A DNA stretch of 64,000 bases from assembly GCF_003668555.1 (NCBI RefSeq), contig NZ_RCWN01000001.1:1784501-1848500 (forward strand), written 5' to 3'. The DNA comes from Notoacmeibacter ruber (GTDB lineage: Bacteria; Pseudomonadota; Alphaproteobacteria; Rhizobiales; Rhizobiaceae). The translations under genes and the position numbers were made by a program. This document shows positions 25,950-36,081 of this stretch, piece after piece (position 1 is the first letter of the stretch; each line of letters opens with the position of its first letter). The notes beneath the pieces were generated by a model. The model was not told the DNA's origin, made no database searches, and was given only the letters and a program-made list of their open reading frames with translations.

Positions 25950-28900
25950 ATGCACATCCCCTCCATCTCCACCGCATCCCTGGACGGATCGATCGAACCG
26001 CTCGATCTGGGACAGGATGCTGCGGAGATGGTCCTGCTTTCCTTTTCGGATTCCGATTTGCGCGGTCTTGCGGGGGCGCACGGTCGTGCAGATGGTGAGG
26101 AGCCCGACCCTACCCTCAGGCTCGCCAGCCTGAGGGATCTGCGTCATCCGATGAGTGTCGATTTGTGGCTCGACGCGGTCGCCGCAAAGGCCAAGATCGT
26201 GATTGTCCGCATTCTGGGCGGCTATGATGCATGGGCCTATGGCTGTGACCGGCTAGCCGAAACTGCCGCAAAGAATGGCATCGCGCTGGCTCTCCTGCCC
26301 GGAGAGTGCAGCGAGCGCGACGAAAAACTGGAATCCCGTTCAACGCTTCCGGAAGACCAATACGCGACGCTTCTCTCCTATTTTCGCGAGGGTGGCCCTG
26401 CCAATATGGACCGCTTGCGCCAGGCAATGGCTCTGTTGACGCGGCCCGATCTTGGAGAGAAGCCGGACAAGGCACAAACACCGCCCCGCATGGGTTTCTG
26501 GTCGCCGGCAACCGGCACATCCGAAAACCCGGACGACATTCTTCGAGCGCAAGAGCCGTCAGCGCCCTGCGTGCCGATCATCTTCTACCGCTCCTTGCTC
26601 ATGGCCGAAGATGCGGAGCCCGTTTCCGTTCTTTTCGAAGCCTTGGCCAAGGAAGGGATCGCCGGCCTCCCGGTTTTCGTTCCCTCGCTGAAGGACCCCG
26701 CCGTGACGGCCTTTCTCGATAAACTTGTCGAGAGGACCGATCCGGCGCTGATCGTTGCTACCACCGGTTTCGCCGCGTCTTTGGACAGCCGCATTGCCGG
26801 AGACGGCACAACAAGGGCCGTACCGCTTTTCGAACGGCTCAATCGTCCTGTTATTCACGCGGCAATCGCCACCACGCGTCGCGAAGGATGGAAAGAGAGT
26901 GATCGCGGGCTCGGCGCCACCGACATGGCCATGCACTGCGTCCTGCCGGAGCTGGATGGACGGATCATGGGGGAAGCCATCTCTTTCAAGGCCTTGGGTG
27001 AAAGAGATGCATCCTACCAGATGGCGTTACAGCAGAACGCCGCCGAGCCGGATCGTATAGAGGCGATGGTCACTCGCATCCGCCGAATGATCGCGCTTCA
27101 GACAACGCCGGCGAGCGAACGCAAGATCGTGATGATCCTGCCTGATTATCCGGGAGCCGAAGGGCGCGAAGGCTATGCCGTCGGCCTCGACGTCTTCTCC
27201 TCGGCGCTCGCTATTCTCGGCGACCTGGCCGAAGCCGGCTATACCGTACGCGATGTGCCGGAACGTCCGCGCGACCTGCTGACCCTTCTTCGCCATCCGC
27301 ATCCAGTTGCTGCGGCCAAAGACTGGCCCGAGGCTTTTGTAGCCCTTCCCGAAACGGCGCAGACGTCGCTGATCGAAGCATGGGGCAAGCCGAAACAGGC
27401 AAAGCTGGCGCTTCGGCATGCAACGTTCGGCAATATCGAGGTCTGTTTTGCGCCGGATAGAGGGCGAGCCTCCGAGCGACGTGCCGATTATCACGACCCG
27501 GCACTCCCGCCGACGCACGAACTGCTGGCCTTCGGTCACTGGATGAAAGAAGCCGTCGCCGCAGACGCCATCATCCACCTCGGCGCCCATGGTACGCTGG
27601 AATGGCTGCCCGGCAAGGCAGTCGCACTGTCACAATCCTGTTTTCCCGAAATCGTGACCGGGCAGATACCAGTGGTGTATCCCTTTATCGTCTCCAATCC
27701 GGGAGAGGCCGCGCAGGCCAAGCGGCGGATCGGTGCAGTCACGCTCGGCCACCTGCCGCCGCCGCTCAGGACAGCCGGCCTGACCGATGATCAGGCCGAG
27801 CTGGAACGACTTGTCGACGAGTTCGTGCAGGCCGATGGAATGGACCCGCGTCGCCGCGAGCGACTGCGTGATCTCGTTCTGGAAAAGGCGGAAGCGACAG
27901 GTTTCGATCGGATAGCCAATCTTTCGGCGGAGACCGACCCGGATCAGCGTCTGCTGTCGATCGACGCCTGGCTCTGCGATCTGAAAGAGATGGCAGTCAA
28001 GGATGGGCAACACATCTATGGGCGTGCGGAAGAAGGCGCGACGGCTGGTCGCACGATGGCGGCCGATAGCGAACGCGACCGCCTGATCGACGCGCTCGAT
28101 GGACGCTTTGTTCCGCCTGGCCCGGCCGGTGCACCCGATCGCGGGCGTACCGACGTTTTGCCGACTGGTCGGAACCTCACTGTCATCGATCCGCGTACGA
28201 TGCCGACGCCGACGGCTTTCGCAATGGGCAAGGCGGCAGCAGACGAGGTTCTGCGCTATCACTTGCAGAAACATGGCGACTGGCCAAAGAGCCTCGTCAT
28301 GGATCTCTGGGCATCGGCATCGTTGCGAACCGGTGGTGAAGAACTTGCCCAAGGACTTTCGCTCATGGGGTGCCGTCCGGTCTGGGATCATGCGTCCGGG
28401 CGGGTCAAAGCCATCGAAGTCCTGCCTGTTGCCTTGCTGGGCCGTCCGCGCGTCGACGTGACATTTCGTCTCTCCGGCCTGTTCCGCGATATGTTCGCCG
28501 CCCAGATCGAGCTTCTTCACAAGGCGATCCAGGCAGTGGCCGATCGAGATGAGGACGCGCAGGAAAACCCTCTTCGTGCCGCAGTCCGAAACGCAGACGT
28601 TCCATCACGTGTTTTCGGCACCGCGCCCGGCACATATGGCGCCGGTGTGGAAGATATGCTCCAGCGCAGCGAATGGGATGAGCGGACAATCGTCGGCGAA
28701 GCCTACCTTGCGGCAACCTCTTACAGTTTCGACCACGCAGGCGATGCGCTTGAGGCTCCTGACGCCTTCCGCGAACGCGTTTCGGCGGCGGATATCCTTG
28801 TCCATGTCGGAGACGATGCGGGCCGCGACCTGCTGGAAGGCAATGCGGATGCCGCGCATATTGGCGGATTTGCAGCAGCCGCAGCGGCGTTGGGAAAGGC

Positions 28901-29348
28901 GGTCGATCTTGTCTGCCTCGACACGACCGACCCGGACCGGCCCCGAGCGCGGGACGTAGCGGACGCCGTCGCGCGCGTGGTGCGAGGCCGAGCCACCCGA
29001 CCCGATTACATTCAGGGACAGATGCGGCATGGGCCGCGTGGCGCATCCGATTTTGCCGAGACGGTCGATCGGCTGGTCGCCTTCGCGGAGACCACCCTGT
29101 CGATCGATCCGCAACTCATCGAGGCCGTCTGCGATACCTATGTGCAGGACGATGCGGTTCGCACCTTCATCCTGGAGGAAAATCCAGCCGCGGCGCGCGC
29201 CATTGCGCGGCGCCTGAATGACGCAATACGGCGCAATCTCTGGCAACCGCGCCGCAATAGTACGCCTTCCATGCTTGCCGAATTGCTGGATGAAGCAGAA
29301 GGAAAGCTGGACCTCGGCGCGAACACCAAACGAGAGGCGGCGGAATGA
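25950..29348 (+). CDS. cobN: Aerobic cobaltochelatase subunit CobN
   Basis: Large substrate-binding subunit of the ATP-dependent complex that inserts cobalt into hydrogenobyrinate a,c-diamide. 1132 residues, somewhat shorter than the usual 1200-1280, with the shortfall in the N-terminal region. Family blocks include ILGGYDAWAYGCDRLAE, MILPDYPGAEGREGYAVGLD, IHLGAHGTLEWLPGKAVALS, SLVMDLWASASLRTGGEEL and FGTAPGTYGAGVEDMLQ. The partner AAA+ and VWA subunits (CobS, CobT) are not in this window. cobG starts inside the stop codon region (ATGA). Confidence 0.96.
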   Translation: MHIPSISTASLDGSIEPLDLGQDAAEMVLLSFSDSDLRGLAGAHGRADGEEPDPTLRLASLRDLRHPMSVDLWLDAVAAKAKIVIVRILGGYDAWAYGCDRLAETAAKNGIALALLPGECSERDEKLESRSTLPEDQYATLLSYFREGGPANMDRLRQAMALLTRPDLGEKPDKAQTPPRMGFWSPATGTSENPDDILRAQEPSAPCVPIIFYRSLLMAEDAEPVSVLFEALAKEGIAGLPVFVPSLKDPAVTAFLDKLVERTDPALIVATTGFAASLDSRIAGDGTTRAVPLFERLNRPVIHAAIATTRREGWKESDRGLGATDMAMHCVLPELDGRIMGEAISFKALGERDASYQMALQQNAAEPDRIEAMVTRIRRMIALQTTPASERKIVMILPDYPGAEGREGYAVGLDVFSSALAILGDLAEAGYTVRDVPERPRDLLTLLRHPHPVAAAKDWPEAFVALPETAQTSLIEAWGKPKQAKLALRHATFGNIEVCFAPDRGRASERRADYHDPALPPTHELLAFGHWMKEAVAADAIIHLGAHGTLEWLPGKAVALSQSCFPEIVTGQIPVVYPFIVSNPGEAAQAKRRIGAVTLGHLPPPLRTAGLTDDQAELERLVDEFVQADGMDPRRRERLRDLVLEKAEATGFDRIANLSAETDPDQRLLSIDAWLCDLKEMAVKDGQHIYGRAEEGATAGRTMAADSERDRLIDALDGRFVPPGPAGAPDRGRTDVLPTGRNLTVIDPRTMPTPTAFAMGKAAADEVLRYHLQKHGDWPKSLVMDLWASASLRTGGEELAQGLSLMGCRPVWDHASGRVKAIEVLPVALLGRPRVDVTFRLSGLFRDMFAAQIELLHKAIQAVADRDEDAQENPLRAAVRNADVPSRVFGTAPGTYGAGVEDMLQRSEWDERTIVGEAYLAATSYSFDHAGDALEAPDAFRERVSAADILVHVGDDAGRDLLEGNADAAHIGGFAAAAAALGKAVDLVCLDTTDPDRPRARDVADAVARVVRGRATRPDYIQGQMRHGPRGASDFAETVDRLVAFAETTLSIDPQLIEAVCDTYVQDDAVRTFILEENPAAARAIARRLNDAIRRNLWQPRRNSTPSMLAELLDEAEGKLDLGANTKREAAE

Positions 29349-30628
29349 CAACGGCCGTAGTAGATAGACCGGACATCGGATCATTTGAGCCTCGCCCTGC
29401 CCCACGAAGACGCGGTGCATGTCCCTCCCTCCATCATCCCATGCAAACGGGCGATGGCCTGTTGGTACGGTTGACGCCAGCGCGTGCCGGCCTGCCCTCG
29501 GCGATCGTCCGCGAGCTGGCGAAGCTGGCCGAACGCCACGGCAATGGGCTGTTGGAAGTCTCCACGCGCGGCAACTGGCAAATCCGCGGTTTGACCAGCG
29601 AGAGCACGGCGGCGCTCTCGTCCGAGATTGAAGGCGTCCTCGACCAGTTCCGCTTTGGCCTGACACTCGATGCCAACCCCTTTACAGCGGCAGGCTCCGA
29701 TAGCGCGCGGCTCGTGGCCGCCATCGAAGAGATGTCGGAGCATCCGAATTTGAAACAGCGCCTTGCGCCAAAATTCTCGATTGTTGTCGATGATGGAGGA
29801 TGCATCGATCTTGCAGGCGTGATCGCGGATATCCGCCTGCGATGGGCGGCGTCGGATCGATGGGCGATCGTCCTCGGTGACAATGAAGAGAGTGGTCGTC
29901 TTCTTGGTTATGTGAGACCGGCGGATGGATGCGCGGCGGTCTCGGCGCTGGCCGAAGCGATTGCCGAAATCGGCCCTAATGCGCGCGGCCGAGACCTGTC
30001 CTTGCCAAGGGCGCAGATCGCCACCACCGCGGCCGCAAGTTCTTTCGAATCTGGTGCCGACCCAATCCCCGAACGGGCCATGACGATCCATGTCGGGCAC
30101 ATCAGACTCCAAGATGAAAGCCTAGCCGTCCTCAGCCCGGCCTATGGGATGATGCACGCTTCATCACTCAACGCCATTATCGACGCGATCGACGAAATAG
30201 CCGGTGCGCGGCAGATCCGGCTGTGCACGACAGCCGGACGGCTTATTTCTGTGCGCGGATTGGATGACCACCATATCGAGCGGCTGCTGACCCATGAGGC
30301 TGCGCGGGATTTCATTACAAAGGATGATGATCCTCGGCTTTCGATCGCGGCTTGCGCAGGACACCCCGCCTGCGACTGCGCTCATTTCGATACCCATGCC
30401 GCAGCCGATCGACTCGTCGAGCGGGGATTGCTGCCGCATGACGGCTCGACCGTCCACCTGTCCGGCTGCGAGAAGGAATGCGCCAGACCGGCTCATGCGG
30501 CGGTCCACCTGATCGGCAGGCCGAACGGGATCGATGCATTTGACGATCATGGGAGCAGCCTCGGACACTTCACCGAGCCGGAAGACGCAGTCGTGTCGAC
30601 GCTACCATCCGCCGGAGGCATCGCATGA
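29345..30628 (+). CDS. cobG: Precorrin-3B synthase CobG
   Basis: Oxygen-dependent iron-sulfur and non-haem iron monooxygenase of the aerobic route, forming precorrin-3B. 427 residues with two nitrite/sulfite-reductase-like halves. N-terminal half: RRGACPSLHHPMQTGDGLLV and LEVSTRGNWQIRGL. C-terminal half: the cluster ligands in ACAGHPACDCAHFDTHA and VHLSGCEKECARP. Its presence shows that the oxygen-dependent cobalamin pathway is used. Overlaps both neighbours by four bases. Confidence 0.94.
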   Translation: MTTAVVDRPDIGSFEPRPAPRRRGACPSLHHPMQTGDGLLVRLTPARAGLPSAIVRELAKLAERHGNGLLEVSTRGNWQIRGLTSESTAALSSEIEGVLDQFRFGLTLDANPFTAAGSDSARLVAAIEEMSEHPNLKQRLAPKFSIVVDDGGCIDLAGVIADIRLRWAASDRWAIVLGDNEESGRLLGYVRPADGCAAVSALAEAIAEIGPNARGRDLSLPRAQIATTAAASSFESGADPIPERAMTIHVGHIRLQDESLAVLSPAYGMMHASSLNAIIDAIDEIAGARQIRLCTTAGRLISVRGLDDHHIERLLTHEAARDFITKDDDPRLSIAACAGHPACDCAHFDTHAAADRLVERGLLPHDGSTVHLSGCEKECARPAHAAVHLIGRPNGIDAFDDHGSSLGHFTEPEDAVVSTLPSAGGIA

Positions 30629-31269
30629 ACGCAACCGCAACGCTGAACGACCATATCCGTGACGGCACGGCGATCTATGAGCGAAGCTTCGCCATCATTC
30701 GCGACGAAGCGGATCTGTCGCGCTTTTCCGAGGGCGAGGCCGACGTCGCCATCCGGATGATCCACGCATCCGGTATGGTCGAGGCAGCCAGGCATTTCGT
30801 CTTCGGCGCGGGCGTTTGCGACGTCGCAAGACAGGCGCTTCAAGCCGGTGCGCCAATTCTCTGCGACGCGGAAATGGTGGCCCGGGGTATCACCCGCGCC
30901 CGGCTACCCGCCGATAATGAAGTGATCTGCACCCTGCGCGATATGCGTGTGCCGGAGCTTGCCAACAAGATCGGCAATACCCGCTCCGCCGCCGCTCTGG
31001 AGCTCTGGCGCGACAGGATGGCCGGAGCTGTCGTGGCCATCGGCAACGCCCCGACCGCACTCTTCCATCTGCTCAGCATGATCGATGACGGCGCGCCGAA
31101 ACCGGCCGCCATACTCGGCATGCCCGTCGGGTTCGTCGGCGCAGCCGAGTCCAAGGAAGAGCTTGCCAACAACCCGCGCGGCATTCCTTTCGCCATCATT
31201 CGCGGACGCCTTGGCGGCAGCGCCATGACCGCCGCCGCGCTCAACGCGCTGGCACGGCCGGGGATTTGA
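30625..31269 (+). CDS. cobH: Precorrin-8X methylmutase CobH
   Basis: Moves a methyl group from C-11 to C-12, making hydrogenobyrinate. 214 residues, full length. Typical blocks are AIYERSFAIIRDEADLSRF, the catalytic His in VAIRMIHASGMVEAARHF, GAPILCDAEMVARGI, and MPVGFVGAAESKEEL. Coupled by four-base overlap to cobG, and two bases from cobI. Confidence 0.97.
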   Translation: MNATATLNDHIRDGTAIYERSFAIIRDEADLSRFSEGEADVAIRMIHASGMVEAARHFVFGAGVCDVARQALQAGAPILCDAEMVARGITRARLPADNEVICTLRDMRVPELANKIGNTRSAAALELWRDRMAGAVVAIGNAPTALFHLLSMIDDGAPKPAAILGMPVGFVGAAESKEELANNPRGIPFAIIRGRLGGSAMTAAALNALARPGI

Positions 31270-31271
31270 CG

Positions 31272-32099
31272 ATGGCATGGAGCAGCGCAAAAGCGGTCAA
31301 CGGGACGGGGCGTCTCTATGGCGTCGGAACCGGGCCAGGCGACCCCGATCTTCTCACCCTCAAAGCCGCGCGCATTCTGGAGCGAGCAGACGTGATCGCC
31401 TATTTTGCGAAGGCGGGAAACAGTTCCAACGCCTTGCGGATCGTGGCCGCCTATCGCCGGCCCGACATTATGGAAGTCCCCCTGCTCTACCCCGTGACCA
31501 CGGAACTGCATCGTCATAGCGACGGATACCGCAGCGCGGTGACCGCATTTTATGATCAGATGGCAGAAACGCTGTCAGCCCATCTTTCGAAGGGTCGGAC
31601 GGTCGCCATCCTCTCCGAAGGCGATCCACTGTTCTATGGCTCGTACATGCATCTCCATGTCAGACTTGCCGATCGTTATCCCACCGAGGTCATTCCCGGC
31701 ATTACAGCCATGAGCGGATGCTGGAGCCTTGCCGGCGTGCCCATCGTCCAGGGCGACGACGTCCTGACCGTTCTGCCGGGCACGCTCGACGAAGACGATC
31801 TCGCGGAGCGGTTAACGCAGACCGAAGCCGCAATCATCATGAAGCTTGGACGCAACCTTCCCAAGGTGCGCCGCGCGCTGATACGCGCCGGCCGCCTCGA
31901 TCGCGCCATCTATGTCGAGCGCGGCACGATGGTGGAAGGCGGGTATCAGCCGCTGATCGAAAAAGCGGATGAGGATGCGCCCTACTTTTCGCTGGTGCTG
32001 GTGCCCGGGTGGGCCGCACGCGATCTTCCCACCGCCCCGGGCAGAAGCGAGAAGGAAGAAGCGCTCCCTTCCAGCCGCGAAAAGCCGGTGATGTCATGA
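31272..32099 (+). CDS. cobI: Precorrin-2 C20-methyltransferase CobI
   Basis: SAM-dependent methyltransferase acting on precorrin-2. 275 residues from the ATG at 31272; a TTG two codons earlier is possible but not needed. The tetrapyrrole methylase marks are YGVGTGPGDPDLLTLKA at the start, ILSEGDPLFYGSYMHL, and TEVIPGITAMSGCWSLAGVP. The C-terminal tail (after GWAARD) is about 25 residues longer than the fold needs and charged. Stop overlaps the start of cobJ (ATGA). Confidence 0.96.
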   Translation: MAWSSAKAVNGTGRLYGVGTGPGDPDLLTLKAARILERADVIAYFAKAGNSSNALRIVAAYRRPDIMEVPLLYPVTTELHRHSDGYRSAVTAFYDQMAETLSAHLSKGRTVAILSEGDPLFYGSYMHLHVRLADRYPTEVIPGITAMSGCWSLAGVPIVQGDDVLTVLPGTLDEDDLAERLTQTEAAIIMKLGRNLPKVRRALIRAGRLDRAIYVERGTMVEGGYQPLIEKADEDAPYFSLVLVPGWAARDLPTAPGRSEKEEALPSSREKPVMS

Positions 32100-32872
32100 G
32101 TGGGCGGTTGGCCGTTATTGGCCTCGGACCGGGTTCCGAAACCATGATCACGCCACAAGCGCGTGACGAGGTCGGCCGCGCCACACACATTTTCGGCTAT
32201 TTTCCTTACGTGGAACGTCTTTCGCCAAGGCCCGAACAGATCATGCATGGCTCAGACAATCGACAAGAGTTGGACCGCGCCCGCGCTGCGCTTGACCTCG
32301 CCTCAAGCGGACAGAACGTGGCCATTGTCTCCGGCGGGGATCCCGGCGTTTTTGCCATGGCCGCAGCGATCTGCGAAGCCATCGATGATGGTCCCCCGGC
32401 CTATCGCGACATTGATCTCGTCTCGGTACCGGGCGTGACCGCGATGCTGGCCGTGGCGGCTATCTGCGGCGCGCCTCTCGGCCACGATTTTTGTGCGATC
32501 AACCTGTCGGATAATCTCAAGCCGTTCTCGGTCATCGAAGAGCGTGCCCTTTGCTGCGCGCAAACGGGAATGGCGATGGCGTTCTATAATCCGATCAGCA
32601 AATCGCGACCTTGGCAGCTCGACCATATTTTCGATCGTCTCCGCTCTCACCTGCCTCCGCAGGTCCCGGTCATATTCGGCCGCGCGGTGGGACGGCCCGA
32701 TCAGTGCGTTAGCTCCGTTGCTCTCGCCGATGCAAAAGGTTCCATGGCGGATATGGCGACCTGCGTCATTGTCGGCTCGGTGACCACCCGATCGATCGAG
32801 CGGCCCGGCCGCGATCCGCTTATCTATACGCCACGCTATTGGCCGGACGAACTCGCCGGGGACGTCCGATGA
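32096..32872 (+). CDS. cobJ: Precorrin-3B C17-methyltransferase CobJ
   Basis: SAM-dependent methyltransferase that also contracts the ring. 258 residues. Marks: LAVIGLGPGSETMITPQA at the start, IVSGGDPGVFAMAAAICEA, VSVPGVTAMLAVAAICGAPL, FYNPISKSRPWQ and the ending FGRAVGRPDQ. The ATG at 32096 lies in the end of cobI (ATGA), which decides the start over the open frame upstream. Confidence 0.96.
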   Translation: MSGRLAVIGLGPGSETMITPQARDEVGRATHIFGYFPYVERLSPRPEQIMHGSDNRQELDRARAALDLASSGQNVAIVSGGDPGVFAMAAAICEAIDDGPPAYRDIDLVSVPGVTAMLAVAAICGAPLGHDFCAINLSDNLKPFSVIEERALCCAQTGMAMAFYNPISKSRPWQLDHIFDRLRSHLPPQVPVIFGRAVGRPDQCVSSVALADAKGSMADMATCVIVGSVTTRSIERPGRDPLIYTPRYWPDELAGDVR

Positions 32873-34095
32873 GCGGCCCATGGCTGACAGTCGTGGGAAT
32901 TGGGGAGGACGGTATCTCCGGCCTCTCCCCCAATGCGCGCAAGGCGATCGAGAGCGCTTTGCATGTCTTCGGAGGAGAGCGCCATCTGGAGCTTGCCGCG
33001 CCGTTGATTGCCGGAGAAATCCATCCATGGCCTTCTCCCTTCGATACGACGATGGACGGGGTTCGGAAATGTGCGGGGACACAAACCTGCGTTCTGGCAT
33101 CGGGCGACCCCTTCCATTTCGGCGTCGGCGTCACTCTGGCCCGGCTCATCGCCCCTTCGGAAATGCGGACTATCCCGCACCCTTCGGCCTTTTCACTCGC
33201 TGCCGCGCGCCTCGGCTGGGCGTTGCAGGAAATTCAAATGGTCTCACTGCACAGCCGTCCGGTCGCGACCCTGCGGCCTCATTTGCATGACGGTGCGCGT
33301 CTCATCGTCCTGACATCGGATGGATCGTCGCCAACCGAGATTGCCCGCCACATCCGTGATCTGAGAATGGGAGAGAGTACGCTCCTCGTGATGGAAGCGC
33401 TTGGCGGCGATCGCGAAAACATCAGCAAGCACAGAGCGGCTGATCTTGCGCAGAGTGGACAGCGTTTTGATCCGCTGAATGTCATCGCGTTGACGGTGGA
33501 GGCCGAGCCCACAGCCGCTCTCATTCCGCTCACGCCGGGCCTTCCGGACGAGTATTTCGATCACGACGGTCAGATGACCAAGTCCGACATGCGCGCCGTC
33601 ACGCTGAGCGCTCTTGCGCCGGCGCCGGGCGATCTCCTGCTCGATATCGGCGCGGGATCGGGGTCGATCGCAATCGAGTGGATGCTCGCCCATCCGCGTA
33701 ACCGCGCAATTGCCGTCGAAGCCGATCCAACCCGCGCGGAGCGCATTGCCTCAAATGCGGAACGGTTTGGTGTGCCCGGGTTGGAGATTATCCAAGGTAC
33801 CGCGCCTGATGCGATCCGGGAACTCCCCCATCCCGATGCAATCTTTGTCGGAGGGGGGGCGACCCATCCCGGTGTGATGGGGGCCGCGCTCGATCTCCTG
33901 CCACCCAACGGACGACTGGTCGCCAATGGCGTGACGCTGGAAACCGAAGCGCTCTTGGCGGATCTTCAAAGCCGTCTTGGCGGTTCGCTGACCCGTATTC
34001 AGATCGCCCATTCGGCACCGGTCGGCACCATGCGCGGCTGGCGCAATGCCATGCCCGTCACACAGTGGCGCTATCGCAAGGAGGCCGGCACATGA
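32869..34095 (+). CDS. cobL: Precorrin-6Y C5,15-methyltransferase (decarboxylating) CobL
   Basis: Bifunctional enzyme, 408 residues. The N-terminal half is a tetrapyrrole methylase (WLTVVGIGEDGISGLSPNAR, VLASGDPFHFGVG). The C-terminal half, from about residue 235, is a class I SAM methyltransferase (LLDIGAGSGSIAIEWML and PDAIFVGGGATHPGVM) that also decarboxylates. Normal fused form, as in P. denitrificans CobL. ATGA overlaps on both sides. Confidence 0.96.
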   Translation: MSGPWLTVVGIGEDGISGLSPNARKAIESALHVFGGERHLELAAPLIAGEIHPWPSPFDTTMDGVRKCAGTQTCVLASGDPFHFGVGVTLARLIAPSEMRTIPHPSAFSLAAARLGWALQEIQMVSLHSRPVATLRPHLHDGARLIVLTSDGSSPTEIARHIRDLRMGESTLLVMEALGGDRENISKHRAADLAQSGQRFDPLNVIALTVEAEPTAALIPLTPGLPDEYFDHDGQMTKSDMRAVTLSALAPAPGDLLLDIGAGSGSIAIEWMLAHPRNRAIAVEADPTRAERIASNAERFGVPGLEIIQGTAPDAIRELPHPDAIFVGGGATHPGVMGAALDLLPPNGRLVANGVTLETEALLADLQSRLGGSLTRIQIAHSAPVGTMRGWRNAMPVTQWRYRKEAGT

Positions 34096-34517
34096 TCGTT
34101 GCCGGTTTCGGATTCAACAGTCGGGCCACGGCCAAAGATTTCGCGGAAGCATTGGATAAAGCACTGGCGGAAACCGGCCTTGCTCGCCGCGATGTTTCAG
34201 CCTTCGCGGCGCTGGAAGAGAAGGTGACGACCCCGGCCCTCCAGCAGTTCGCCACGGAAGTGGGAGCCCACCTTGTCGGCGTGGACCAAGATCAAGCGAC
34301 CGAGATCATGACTGTCACATTTTCCAAGAAGTCTTTTGAAGCGAAAGGCCTATCCTCCGTTGCGGAATGCGCAGCGCTTGCCGCGGCTACGTCAGACACC
34401 AATGGGATGACTGCCGAGCTTGTCATTCCACGCATCATCGCAGGCGCGGTCACCTGTGCATTGGCGAAGACGGTCTTCTCGTCTGCCGATACTGAGACCG
34501 AAGCGGTGACGTCATGA
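34092..34517 (+). CDS. cobE: CobE / CbiG C-terminal-domain cobalamin biosynthesis protein
   Basis: 141 residues with the CobE/GbiG C-terminal fold: MIVAGFGFNSRATAKDF at the start, then SAFAALEEKVTTPALQQFA, and the Ser/Glu-rich GLSSVAECAALAAA. The exact chemical role of CobE in the aerobic pathway is not settled; it is needed in P. denitrificans. Placed between cobL and cobM with ATGA overlaps. Confidence 0.9.
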   Translation: MIVAGFGFNSRATAKDFAEALDKALAETGLARRDVSAFAALEEKVTTPALQQFATEVGAHLVGVDQDQATEIMTVTFSKKSFEAKGLSSVAECAALAAATSDTNGMTAELVIPRIIAGAVTCALAKTVFSSADTETEAVTS

Positions 34518-35287
34518 CCATTTATTTCATCGGCGCCGGTCCCGGCGCGCCGGATCTGATGACACTGCGTGGGAAAAGTCTGATCGAAAAATGTCCGGTC
34601 TGCGTCTATGCCGGTTCGATCGTGCCGCCTGATATTCTGAAGTGGTGCCCCGAAGGTGCAAGGCTCATCGACAGCGCACCGATGAGCCTCGACGAACTCG
34701 AGGCAATCTTTGTCGACGCTCATGAGAACGGTCAGGACGTCGCCCGTCTTCATTCCGGTGACCTCTCAATGTGGAGCGCGGTCAACGAGCAGATAAGGCG
34801 GCTCCAACGACGCGGCCTCTCCTACCAGCTTGTCCCGGGCGTTCCCGCTATCGCGGCTGCAGCAGCGTCCATCGGGCAGGAACTCACCATCCCGGCCGAA
34901 GCCCAAAGTCTGATTCTCACTCGTGTGCAGGGCCGCGCGTCGCCCATGCCAGCCGGCGAGACGCTCGAAAACTTCGCGAAGAGCGGTGCGACACTCGCGA
35001 TCCATCTGGCGATCCATGCCCTCGGGGAAGTCGTCTCGCGGCTCATGCCATTCTATGGCGCAGCATGCCCCGTCATGATCGTCGCTCACGCCAGCCGGCC
35101 GAAAGAGAAAATCATTGTTGGCACATTGGCGGATATTGAGGAGCGTTTTGCTGCCGATCCGGTGGAACGGACGGCCATCATTCTTGTCGGACGGTCTCTG
35201 GCCAGCGAGGATTACCGCGAAAGTGCCCTCTACGACGCCCAATATCAGCGTCGTTTTCGCGGACGCGACACCTCGGATAGCCAATGA
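34514..35287 (+). CDS. cobM: Precorrin-4 C11-methyltransferase CobM
   Basis: SAM-dependent methyltransferase, 257 residues. Marks: IYFIGAGPGAPDLMTLRG, VYAGSIVPPDILKWCP, LHSGDLSMWSAVNEQIRRL, LVPGVPAIAAAAASIGQEL and ILTRVQGRASPMPAGE, all typical of CobM. Overlaps cobE and cobA by four bases each. Confidence 0.97.
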   Translation: MTIYFIGAGPGAPDLMTLRGKSLIEKCPVCVYAGSIVPPDILKWCPEGARLIDSAPMSLDELEAIFVDAHENGQDVARLHSGDLSMWSAVNEQIRRLQRRGLSYQLVPGVPAIAAAAASIGQELTIPAEAQSLILTRVQGRASPMPAGETLENFAKSGATLAIHLAIHALGEVVSRLMPFYGAACPVMIVAHASRPKEKIIVGTLADIEERFAADPVERTAIILVGRSLASEDYRESALYDAQYQRRFRGRDTSDSQ

Positions 35288-36081
35288 TCGAAGTTCTTCT
35301 CGCCAAAATGCGCCAACAGCGTCCTGAATTTGCGTCCGGCCATGTCTGGCTGGCGGGTGCTGGGCCGGGCAGTCTCGAATTGCTGACGATCGGCGTTCTG
35401 GCTGCGGTGGCTGAAGCGGACGTCATCGTCTACGACGCGCTCGTCAATGCCGACCTGCTCGACTATGCCGACGCCAATGCGGACCTCATCTATATGGGTA
35501 AGCGCGCGGGCGAACCGTCCGCCAGTCAGGACGCGATCAATGAGCGCATCATCGATCTGGCAAGGCAGAACCTTCGCGTCCTCCGGCTGAAGGGCGGCGA
35601 CCCCTTCATCTTTGCGAGGGGCGGCGAAGAGGCGGTCGCCTTGCACGAAGCGGGTATTCCCTTCCGCATTCTGTCCGGTGTGACCGCCGCGATCGGCGGA
35701 GCCGCTTCCGCGCGGATGCCGATCACCATGCGCGGCGTCAACAATGCGCTCGTCCTGATGACCGGCCACGATCGCGCGGGCGTGACGGAGTTGAACTGGC
35801 CGGCTCTTGCCCAACTCGATCAACCGATTGCGATCTATATGGGCATGACCCATCTCGCCACTCTGGCGGAAAGGCTGATCGACGGCGGCATGGCCGCGCA
35901 AATGCCGGTCGCCATCATTCAAAATGCCACCCGGCCGAACGAGAAAATACTCGTCACCACGCTCAGCGACGCGGTTCGCGATGCCGAACGCGAAAACATT
36001 CGTTCGCCGGCTGTCGTCTATGTGGGACGAGTGGTGCCGGTCGGCGAAGAGCTCCGTCAGTTGGCTGGAGAGATGGTATGA
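35284..36081 (+). CDS. cobA: Uroporphyrinogen-III C-methyltransferase CobA
   Basis: First committed step: methylates uroporphyrinogen III to precorrin-2. 265 residues. Marks: VWLAGAGPGSLELLTIGVL, YDALVNADLLDYA, YMGKRAGEPSASQDAIN, RLKGGDPFIFARGGEEA and PVVYVGRVV-like end. It is the stand-alone CobA, not fused to a CysG dehydrogenase. Between cobM and cobB with ATGA overlaps. Confidence 0.96.
   Translation: MIEVLLAKMRQQRPEFASGHVWLAGAGPGSLELLTIGVLAAVAEADVIVYDALVNADLLDYADANADLIYMGKRAGEPSASQDAINERIIDLARQNLRVLRLKGGDPFIFARGGEEAVALHEAGIPFRILSGVTAAIGGAASARMPITMRGVNNALVLMTGHDRAGVTELNWPALAQLDQPIAIYMGMTHLATLAERLIDGGMAAQMPVAIIQNATRPNEKILVTTLSDAVRDAERENIRSPAVVYVGRVVPVGEELRQLAGEMV

Noticed and set aside
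27630..29666. Long open frames on the minus strand inside cobN and cobG (296 and 353 codons)
   Set aside because: They lie wholly in conserved cob genes, have no family similarity and reflect high-GC codon bias.
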